From positions 1 to 35,948 of the IMG/VR virus record IMGVR_UViG_3300031857_000639: 35,948 bases of DNA; one strand, given 5' to 3'. A model generated the notes under the pieces. The model did not search any database. It had not been told where the DNA came from and saw only the letters and a list, made by a program, of their open reading frames with translations. This DNA comes from a virus. The position numbers and the translations under genes are program-made. Every line of letters begins with the position of its first letter. The stretch's first letter is position 1. Positions 1 to 6,446 of this stretch are shown one piece after another.

Positions 1-117
1 GAGTACAAAGCAGGTACTCTACATAGCGGTAAAGGTGGCCCAGTAGTTAAGTCACGCAAGCAAGCAGTTGCTATTGCTATGTCTCAGGCTGGAATGACAA
101 AGAAGAAAAAGAAATGA
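1..117 (+). CDS. Partial small basic protein, DUF6496-like (C-terminal end)
   Basis: The frame is open from base 1 and ends at a TGA at 115-117. The 38 visible residues include the motif SGKGGPVVKSRKQAVAIAMS and a lysine-rich tail (TKKKKK). This resembles the C-terminus of the small DUF6496-type proteins found in phages and bacteria (family recalled, not searched); their function is unknown. The start lies outside the window. The stop overlaps the next start as ATGA, so the two are probably translationally coupled. With the next two genes it forms a run of short Lys/Arg-rich proteins ahead of the tail genes. They could bind nucleic acid, but nothing in the sequence proves it. Confidence 0.65.
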   Translation, partial: EYKAGTLHSGKGGPVVKSRKQAVAIAMSQAGMTKKKKK

Positions 118-260
118 AACAAGGACTATACGCCAACATCTGGGCCAAGCGTAAGCGTATCAAAGAAGGTAGCGGTGAGAAGATGCGTCAGCCTGGAACC
201 AAAGGTGCTCCGACTGCTAAAGCATTTAAACAGTCTGCAAAGACAGCAAAGAAGAAATAA
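114..260 (+). CDS. Small basic phage protein, 48 aa, function unknown
   Basis: The ATG at 114 overlaps the preceding stop (ATGA) and the frame ends with TAA at 258-260, directly abutting the next ATG at 261. The product is strongly basic, begins MKQGLYANIWAKRKRI and has a GSGEKMRQPGTKGAPT segment and a Lys-rich end. I recall similar short proteins in many phage and metagenomic genomes, without an assigned role. The abutting and overlapping junctions on both sides, and a composition matching its neighbours, support a real gene. A virion-packaged DNA-binding peptide is one possibility, but only an inference from its charge and late-gene position. Confidence 0.75.
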   Translation: MKQGLYANIWAKRKRIKEGSGEKMRQPGTKGAPTAKAFKQSAKTAKKK

Positions 261-512
261 ATGGTTAAGAAGGTATATCAGAATCCAGAAGGCGGTTTAA
301 ACGCTAAAGGTAGGGCCTACTTTAAGGCTAAAGAAGGAGCTAACCTAAAGCCTCCAGTGTCTTCTAAAGAGGCTAAGAAGTCTCCTAAAGCAGCCGCTAG
401 ACGGAAATCATTCTGCGCTCGTTCTGCTGGTCAAATGAAAATGTTTCCAGAAGCAGCTAAAGATCCAAATAGCAGATTAAGAAAAGCTAGGCGCAAATGG
501 GAGTGTAACTAG
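261..512 (+). CDS. Small basic protein, 83 aa (DUF6321-like?)
   Basis: The start ATG directly follows the TAA of the previous gene. The protein is Lys/Arg/Ala-rich, with the motifs NPEGGLNAKGRAYFKAKEG and AARRKSFCARSAGQM. A GGLNAKGRAYF...RRKSFCAR pattern is widespread in small tailed-phage proteins; I associate it with a DUF of the 6321 type but am not certain of the number. No enzymatic motif is visible. It is the third of three consecutive short basic genes immediately upstream of the head-tail adaptor gene and is probably co-transcribed with the late block. Confidence 0.75.
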   Translation: MVKKVYQNPEGGLNAKGRAYFKAKEGANLKPPVSSKEAKKSPKAAARRKSFCARSAGQMKMFPEAAKDPNSRLRKARRKWECN

Positions 513-521
513 GAATAAAAT

Positions 522-1178
522 ATGGCTAACAAAACTTACTTACAACTTGTTAACGATGTCCTTGTTCGTCTGCGTGAGAATGAGGTCACGTCTGTTACTG
601 ATACATCCTACTCAAAGCTAATCGGTAAGTTTGTTAACGATGCCAAGAGGCAGGTAGAGGACGCATACAACTGGAATGCTCTGTCAGAGACTATTACTGT
701 TGCTACCTCTGCAGACCTATTTAACTATGTACTGACTGGTGCTGGTATTCGTTTCCGTGTCTTTGATGTGATTAATGACACCAGCAATTGGTTCCTAAAC
801 AACGCCTCCACTATGGAGATGGATGAGTGGTTCTTAGTAGATACGCCTGAGAAGTCTGCTCCTCGCTACTATAACTTTAACGGTGTAGACTCCAATGGAG
901 ATACGCAGGTAGACTTATATCCTATTCCTAATGGCGCATACAACATTAACTTTAACTTAATTAAGCCTCAAGACGAGTTAAGTGCTAACGCTACACAACT
1001 TAAAGTTCCTGCTGAACCTGTCATCTTCTTAGCCTATGCAAAGGCTTTGGCAGAGCGTGGAGAAGATGGTGGCCTAGCTAGTTCAGAGGCTTATGCGCTG
1101 TATCAGACCTCCTTAGCAGATCACATTGCTATTGAAGGAAACAAATATCCTGATGAGTTTATTTGGGACGCTACTTAA
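522..1178 (+). CDS. Head-tail adaptor / tail tubular protein A-like, 218 aa
   Basis: This is probably the connector protein that sits under the portal and joins it to the tail tube (T7 gp11 or P22 gp4 role). Its length is close to T7 gp11 (about 196 aa). The N-terminus TYLQLVNDVLVRLRENEVTS, followed by a helical KLIGKFVNDAKRQVEDAYNW segment, is typical of podovirus adaptor proteins as I know them. The ATG at 522 is preceded by an AGGA box. The stop overlaps the next ATG as TAATG, and the next gene is the tail nozzle candidate, which is the usual gp11-gp12 order. The assignment rests on pattern and gene order, not on a search. Confidence 0.7.
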   Translation: MANKTYLQLVNDVLVRLRENEVTSVTDTSYSKLIGKFVNDAKRQVEDAYNWNALSETITVATSADLFNYVLTGAGIRFRVFDVINDTSNWFLNNASTMEMDEWFLVDTPEKSAPRYYNFNGVDSNGDTQVDLYPIPNGAYNINFNLIKPQDELSANATQLKVPAEPVIFLAYAKALAERGEDGGLASSEAYALYQTSLADHIAIEGNKYPDEFIWDAT

Positions 1179-3031
1179 TGGCTGCTCAGACGCTAACCGC
1201 TAGTATTGCTGCACCAGGATTCTTTGGATTAAACATCCAAGAGTCTGCAGTATCGTTGTCTTCAGGCTTTGCGCTTGAGGCTAACAACTGCGTTATTGAT
1301 CGGTATGGTCGTATTGGTGCTCGTAGAGGCTGGACACCAGTGAACACAGCTGTCAATACTGACCTTGGTGCTGCTAATCCTGTTCAGTTCATGTTTGAAT
1401 TGACAGACAACGGAACTACTCAATTCATTAGTGCTGGTAACAATCGACTGTTTACTGGCACTACAACGATGACTACAGCCAGTGTCCGTAACCAAGCCAA
1501 CAGTGCTAACCTGACATATACGATTACTGGCAACAACTGGCAAGCCGCTGCTCTTCCTTACGGTGACGGTACTTCAGCAGAGCCTCATGCCTATGTAGCA
1601 CAGGCAGCACATCCAACACTGGTATATCATAGAATGCCTACCCCAGGCACTGGCGCTACCTTCTCAGTAACTACTGTGTCTAGCGGAGTTATTACTGCTC
1701 TGTCTGTTACAGCGGCTGGTAGTGGATACAATGTTGGTGATATCCTTACTCTGTCTGGTGGCACAACTGCCGCTACTGTGACTGTTGCTACACTATCTGG
1801 TACTGGAATTGCTACCGTAACTATTACTACTGGAGGTGCAGGATACAGCAACGGTAACGCACTAACCAGTACTGTAACCACTATTATAAACCCACACTCA
1901 CACGCTGGTTCTTACGGCTTCCAAAGACTTGGAGACATCGGTACTATACCTCTTGGGTATTCAGTTGCAGACTTCTCACCTAACTGCGCTCTTGCGGCCT
2001 ATGGCCGTGTCTGGTTAGCAGATATCGTTGGAGATCCTCAGACAGTCTACTTTAGTCGTTTACTTGACGGATCAGACTTCCAAGGTGGTGACTCAGGTTC
2101 TCTGTCCTTAAATGCAGTATTTCCTAATACGGACAAGATAGTCGCTATGGCGGCTCATAACGGCTTCCTAATTATCTTTGGTCGTAACAACATTGCTATC
2201 TATAACAATCCTATCGATGTCACTGTTATGTCCTTGGTAGACTACATTCCTAATGTGGGATGTGTGGCTAGGGATTCTGTTCAGAACACTGGTACGGATA
2301 TTATCTTCTTGTCTGATGCTGGTGTCCGTAGCCTACAGCGAGTGATTCAGGAGAAGTCTCTGCCTATGCGGGATATCTCCAAGAATGTTCGTGATGACCT
2401 GATGACCAATGTAGCCTCTGAGACAGTCACCAACATCAAGTCTGTCTACTACGAGAGAGATGCCTTCTACCTGTTGGCTCTACCTACTACCAAGTTTGTT
2501 TACTGCTTTGACATGAGAACACCTCTGCAGGATGGGTCTGCTAGGGTCACTACTTGGACCAACATTGAGCCTAGGTCGTTTGTTGTCACCAATACCAAGG
2601 ATTTGTACATTGGTAAGCCTGGGTATATCGGAAAATACTTTGGACACACGGACAATACTGCTAACTATCGCTTTAGCTACTACACCAACTACTTCGACTT
2701 TGATAAACCTACCGTAGAGAAGATCCTGAAGCAGGTTGGCTTTGTTGTTATTGGTGGTTCTAACCAAGATGTGGCTGTAAAGTGGGGATTTGACTACAAC
2801 GAAAACTTCTTTGCTTTTACGAAAAAACTTGACACAGCGGTAGTTTACGAGTATAATATAGGTGAGTACAATATTGCTGAGTTCTCAGACGGTATTGTGC
2901 TAGATAAGTTTAAGATCCAGGCTGGTGGCACAGGCGCTGTTATGCAGATCGGCTTAGAAGCAGAGATCAACGGTAACCCAATCTCAATCCAGCGTATTGA
3001 TGTGTATATTAAACAAGGAAAAACAGTATGA
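1178..3031 (+). CDS. Tail nozzle protein (tail tubular protein B / P22 gp10-like), 617 aa
   Basis: The ATG at 1178 overlaps the upstream stop (TAATG); an in-frame TTG at 1163 would intrude on the upstream gene and has no better ribosome-binding site. The N-terminus (PGFFGLNIQESAVSLSSGFA, then EANNCVIDRYGRIGARRGW) and beta-rich repeats such as VWLADIVGDPQTVYFSRL and FLIIFGRNNIAIY fit the propeller-like nozzle proteins of podoviruses. Their job is to form the distal tail tube. Between about residues 165 and 230 is an insertion with two related units (GSGYNVGDILTLSGG and GAGYSNGNALTST), a repeat type often seen in phage structural proteins. The 3' part also contains a perfect sigma-70 promoter. 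The stop overlaps the HNH gene start. Confidence 0.72.
   Translation: MAAQTLTASIAAPGFFGLNIQESAVSLSSGFALEANNCVIDRYGRIGARRGWTPVNTAVNTDLGAANPVQFMFELTDNGTTQFISAGNNRLFTGTTTMTTASVRNQANSANLTYTITGNNWQAAALPYGDGTSAEPHAYVAQAAHPTLVYHRMPTPGTGATFSVTTVSSGVITALSVTAAGSGYNVGDILTLSGGTTAATVTVATLSGTGIATVTITTGGAGYSNGNALTSTVTTIINPHSHAGSYGFQRLGDIGTIPLGYSVADFSPNCALAAYGRVWLADIVGDPQTVYFSRLLDGSDFQGGDSGSLSLNAVFPNTDKIVAMAAHNGFLIIFGRNNIAIYNNPIDVTVMSLVDYIPNVGCVARDSVQNTGTDIIFLSDAGVRSLQRVIQEKSLPMRDISKNVRDDLMTNVASETVTNIKSVYYERDAFYLLALPTTKFVYCFDMRTPLQDGSARVTTWTNIEPRSFVVTNTKDLYIGKPGYIGKYFGHTDNTANYRFSYYTNYFDFDKPTVEKILKQVGFVVIGGSNQDVAVKWGFDYNENFFAFTKKLDTAVVYEYNIGEYNIAEFSDGIVLDKFKIQAGGTGAVMQIGLEAEINGNPISIQRIDVYIKQGKTV
2829..2857 (+). 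promoter_or_regulatory. Perfect sigma-70 promoter inside the tail nozzle gene
   Basis: TTGACA at 2829-2834 and TATAAT at 2852-2857 are separated by exactly 17 nt. All twelve consensus bases match. It lies inside the coding sequence of the tail nozzle gene and points toward the HNH endonuclease gene at 3028 and the tail fibre at 3485. Activity is inferred. Confidence 0.7.
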
Positions 3032-3483
3032 GTAAACGTTGTGCTGATTGTGGAATAATTAAAGAAAACTCTTTATTTCACAAAAACACACAACAAAAAG
3101 ATGGTTATAGTTGCTACTGTAAGAACTGTTCAGTTACACGGAATAAAAAGAAATATAATAAAGCATCTAAAGACCATGAGTGGAAACTAAAACAAACATT
3201 AAAAGCAAGTAAACAAAGAGCAGAAAAACAAGGACTTGAACACACGCTGACATTAGATGATTTGTATCAACTATATCCTATTGATAATAGATGTCCAATA
3301 TTAGGAATAGTTTTAGTTTGGGGTTTTCCTAAAGATTCTAGTCCAAGTTTAGATAGAATAGATTCAAATAAAGGATACACATACGAGAACTGTCAAATCA
3401 TTTCTAATAGAGCAAATAGAATTAAAGCAGATGCTACTGTTAACGAACTTGAATTACTTGTAAAATATTTGAAGGAGATTTAA
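3028..3483 (+). CDS. Freestanding HNH-type endonuclease (probable homing endonuclease), 151 aa
   Basis: Two Cys pairs near the N-terminus (C5/C8 and C31/C34) form a probable zinc ribbon. The C-terminal half has an HNH-like core: RCPILG, then SLDRIDSNKGYTYENCQIIS and NRANRIKAD, a signature I know from phage-borne HNH nucleases. Such enzymes usually nick or cut DNA and spread their own gene. It sits between two tail genes, overlaps the upstream stop (ATGA), and is visibly more A-rich and Lys/Asn-rich than its neighbours, which suggests recent arrival. The downstream fibre gene starts 1 nt after its stop. A regulatory role is possible, but homing is more likely. Confidence 0.85.
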   Translation: MSKRCADCGIIKENSLFHKNTQQKDGYSCYCKNCSVTRNKKKYNKASKDHEWKLKQTLKASKQRAEKQGLEHTLTLDDLYQLYPIDNRCPILGIVLVWGFPKDSSPSLDRIDSNKGYTYENCQIISNRANRIKADATVNELELLVKYLKEI

Positions 3484-3484
3484 A

Positions 3485-4165
3485 TTGTCAAATTATACGA
3501 AAGCCACCAACTTTGCTGCTAAGGATTCTCTGCCTAGCGGTAACTCAGGCAAGATTATTAAAGGTACAGAGATTGATACCGAGTATAATGCTATTGCATC
3601 TGCTATCTCTTCTAAGGCAGATACGGACAGCCCTACTTTTACTGGTACGCCTCTAGCACCTACGCAGGCTACTGCTACAACCAGCAACACTCAGATTGCT
3701 ACCACTGCCTTTGTACAGGCTGCTATTGCCGCCGCTAATGTTGTTCCTGCAGGTACAATTGTTCTCTGGTCTGGTTCTGTAGCAAGTATCCCAACTGGTT
3801 GGGTTTTATGTAATGGATCTAATAGTACCCCTGACCTTCGTAATCGCTTTGTTGTCGGTGCTGGTTCTACCTATGCTGTAGGCGCTACTGGTGGTTCTGC
3901 TGATGCAATTACTATTGCACACACCCACACTGGCACTACTGTATCTGCAGGCGATCACAATCATACGATATCTTTAAGTAACCAAAGCAATCAAAACGGT
4001 ACTGTATCTGGTGGTGGAACTGTTCCTGCAACGTCTTCTTCGACAGGAACTACATCAACTGCTGGAGCACACACCCATACCTTTACCACAGATTCTACTG
4101 GTTCATCTGGCACTAACGCTAACCTGCCTCCGTACTATGCGTTGTGCTACATTATGAAGACCTAA
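3485..4165 (+). CDS. Tail fibre/spike with phage tail collar domain, 226 aa
   Basis: The start is TTG at 3485, placed by a strong AAGGAGAT box and immediate proximity to the upstream stop. Residues about 45-80 carry the fibre-shaft signature PTFTGTPLAPTQATA...IATTAFVQAA. A collar domain follows from about residue 89: VPAGTIVLWSG, IPTGWVLCNG, TPDLRNRFVVGAG. The rest has several HxH motifs (HTH at 146-148, HNH at 158-160, and a later HTH) that in related short tail fibres bind metal ions at the trimer axis. It ends ANLPPYYALCYIMKT, the usual end of this fold. The likely role is host recognition or a short tail appendage. It belongs to the late operon. Confidence 0.85.
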   Translation: MSNYTKATNFAAKDSLPSGNSGKIIKGTEIDTEYNAIASAISSKADTDSPTFTGTPLAPTQATATTSNTQIATTAFVQAAIAAANVVPAGTIVLWSGSVASIPTGWVLCNGSNSTPDLRNRFVVGAGSTYAVGATGGSADAITIAHTHTGTTVSAGDHNHTISLSNQSNQNGTVSGGGTVPATSSSTGTTSTAGAHTHTFTTDSTGSSGTNANLPPYYALCYIMKT

Positions 4166-4193
4166 TTAAATATAGTTTAGAAAAGGAAAAACT

Positions 4194-5240
4194 ATGGCAG
4201 CCTGGATGTTACCTGCAGCAATAGCTGGGGCAAATTTACTTGGAAGTGCAATTTCTGGCAGATCTGCTGAACGAGCAGCCAACACTGCTGCTGCGGCACA
4301 GGAACGATCAGCACAGCTTGTTGCTCAGGCTAGTGCATTCAGGCCAGTAGGCATATCTACTCGGTTCGGTACATCACAGTTTCAAGTAGAGACTGATCCT
4401 GCTACAGGACTTCCTCGATTGGTTGGTGCAGGTTACACAGCCTCTCCTGAGATTCAAGCATACCAGAATAGACTATCTCAGCTAGCCGCTTCAGGACTAG
4501 GACAAGCAGAGGCCGCGCAGGCTGCTGCAGCGCCATTAGGAGGAGCAGCACAAAGTCTCTTTGGACTTGGTGCAGGATACTTAGCAGAATCTCCTGAACA
4601 AGCAAGGCAACGTGCGTTCAATATGCTTCAGGATGTACGCAGACCTGAGCAGATGCGTGAAGAGAGCAGGCTAGCAGCTACAGCATTTGGTCGTGGTCGT
4701 GCTGGTGTTAATATTGGTGGTGCTGGTCAACCTGAGTTGTTTGCTCTTGCTCGTGCTAGAGAAGAACAACGCGCTCGTGATGTATTAGCAGCAGAGCAGA
4801 CAGCGCAACAGCAAATTGGATTTGGTGCGGGATTATTTGGTACTGGCGCAGGTCTGTTAGGAACACAGTATCAGCTTCCAACTCAGGCTCTGTCTCCGTT
4901 TATGACTGCCTTCGGAGCACAGCAAGCAGTTGAGCAAGCAGCACTACAGCCGCTTGAGATTGGTTCTAACTTAGGTGGCAGGGCTGTCAATACTGCTGGC
5001 GCTCAGGCTCTATTACAAGGTGGTTTAGGCGCTGCTCAGACTCGACTACAAGGCGGTCTGGTTGGTCCTACTTTGATGGCACAGAATCTTGCTACCTTTG
5101 GTCAGAACTATATGCAAGGACAGCAACAGCAACGACTGTTTGATTTCTTATCTGGAATGCGACAGCCTTCTGTAACATCCGCACTAGGACAAGGAACAGG
5201 CGCTGGATATGGTTTTGAAGACTACGGTCAATATCTCTAA
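4194..5240 (+). CDS. Internal virion / DNA-ejection protein, 348 aa
   Basis: The ATG at 4194 follows an AAAGGAA box. The protein is rich in Ala, Gln and Gly, with a hydrophobic start (WMLPAAIAGANLLGSAI) that could cross or contact a membrane. Long Ala/Gln/Glu helices follow, and the end is Gln-rich (MQGQQQQRLFDFLSGM). This composition, and its place as the first of three large genes between a fibre gene and the lysis genes, is typical of podovirus ejection proteins (T7 gp14 / P22 gp7 role). These are packed in the capsid and expelled ahead of DNA to build a conduit across the host envelope. No enzymatic motif is seen, and the specific equivalence is inference. Confidence 0.6.
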   Translation: MAAWMLPAAIAGANLLGSAISGRSAERAANTAAAAQERSAQLVAQASAFRPVGISTRFGTSQFQVETDPATGLPRLVGAGYTASPEIQAYQNRLSQLAASGLGQAEAAQAAAAPLGGAAQSLFGLGAGYLAESPEQARQRAFNMLQDVRRPEQMREESRLAATAFGRGRAGVNIGGAGQPELFALARAREEQRARDVLAAEQTAQQQIGFGAGLFGTGAGLLGTQYQLPTQALSPFMTAFGAQQAVEQAALQPLEIGSNLGGRAVNTAGAQALLQGGLGAAQTRLQGGLVGPTLMAQNLATFGQNYMQGQQQQRLFDFLSGMRQPSVTSALGQGTGAGYGFEDYGQYL

Positions 5241-5249
5241 GGATTGAAC

Positions 5250-6446
5250 ATGGCAATTACTTCTTTATTTGGTCCTACTCCCGCTGAACTAATCCTTGCT
5301 CAACAACAAAAGCAAAGAGAAGAACAGTTACTTCGTAACCAGCAAATAACACAACAAGGCGCTGAGTTTGGCCCATTCCGTGGTCTGTATCAGGCTGGTC
5401 TGCGTATGGGAGATATTGGCGGTCAGGCTATCATGCAAGGTTTGTTTCCTGATCAGGTAGACCCACGCTTGCAAGAGGCTACTGCTGTTCAGGGAGTTCT
5501 TTCTAAGTTCTCAGGAATGGATCAGTCAGACCCTAAAGTATTAGAAAGAATTGGTCGTGAGTTAATGCCTGTTGCGCCTAATGCAGGGCTTCGAGCACTT
5601 ACGCTTGCAAAAGAACTAGCGGTGAAAGAAAAACCAATTTCTGTTCGTCCTGGTGGTGCTTTAGTATCTCCAACTGGTCAAGTAATCTATGAAAGACCTA
5701 GCGAAGATAGACAAAAGGTTATTGCTCCTGGGCAGGATATTGCACGAGCCGCTGGTGCGCTTGGTTTTACAATTCCAGACGATGTAAGAAACTTTACAAC
5801 TGCTGAATGGAAAGCAATTGATGCTAGATTAAACCAAGATAAAATAAACGCTGCTGCGGCTTCTGCGGCTAAGTTGAATTTTGAAGATCCAAAATCACGG
5901 TTTGCTGCTATAACGGAAGTAAACAATCAAGTTAAACCGCTTGTAACTCAAATTAACAACTTAGATCAAGCTATTTCAATTAGACGAAATGACAAATCTC
6001 CGTTCTCTCAGAGGTTATTCGAGCAGACGGTTAGTGGAGCATTTGGAGATGCACAAAAAGCACAAGCAGAGATTACTCGCCTTGTTAACACTGGTAACCT
6101 TGGTGAGCGTGTCACAAACACTTTAAATATGTTCTTAACTGGTAACATTGGCAACTCTACTAAAGAAGATCAACTTGAGAGTTTGAACGCAATTCGGGAC
6201 TATGTTGCACAACAGTATGACACTACTATCCGTCCATATAGATCTGCTGCAGGAAATAAAGCAGACGAAATTGCTCCGCTATCTTCTCAAAAATTTGATC
6301 GTCCTAAATTACCAGATGGTCAAGGATATATTCCGTTTACCGTTATCAATCAATACGGACTTAAAAGAGGACAGCGGTTTAAACAAGGAAACGTAGAAGC
6401 AGTTTATAACGGCGATGGTACTTACACTGTTCTGAAAGGTCAATAA
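5250..6446 (+). CDS. Internal virion protein candidate, 398 aa
   Basis: The ATG at 5250 is chosen over an in-frame TTG at 5244 because the AGGA box at 5239-5242 is 7 nt from the ATG and too close to the TTG. The product has a Gln-rich N-terminal helix (ELILAQQQKQREEQLLRNQQ), a middle with SVRPGGALVSPTGQVIYERP, and a long helical second half. I recognise no catalytic motif. It is the middle of three consecutive large late genes, and its stop overlaps the next start (TAATG), so the three are probably made in fixed ratio. By position it is likely an ejection protein like T7 gp15. Other virion structural roles are possible. Confidence 0.55.
   Translation: MAITSLFGPTPAELILAQQQKQREEQLLRNQQITQQGAEFGPFRGLYQAGLRMGDIGGQAIMQGLFPDQVDPRLQEATAVQGVLSKFSGMDQSDPKVLERIGRELMPVAPNAGLRALTLAKELAVKEKPISVRPGGALVSPTGQVIYERPSEDRQKVIAPGQDIARAAGALGFTIPDDVRNFTTAEWKAIDARLNQDKINAAAASAAKLNFEDPKSRFAAITEVNNQVKPLVTQINNLDQAISIRRNDKSPFSQRLFEQTVSGAFGDAQKAQAEITRLVNTGNLGERVTNTLNMFLTGNIGNSTKEDQLESLNAIRDYVAQQYDTTIRPYRSAAGNKADEIAPLSSQKFDRPKLPDGQGYIPFTVINQYGLKRGQRFKQGNVEAVYNGDGTYTVLKGQ

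Noticed and set aside
1163-1177. TTG start 15 nt upstream of the nozzle gene ATG
   Set aside because: The ATG at 1178 forms the TAATG junction used repeatedly in this genome; the TTG has no better ribosome-binding site.
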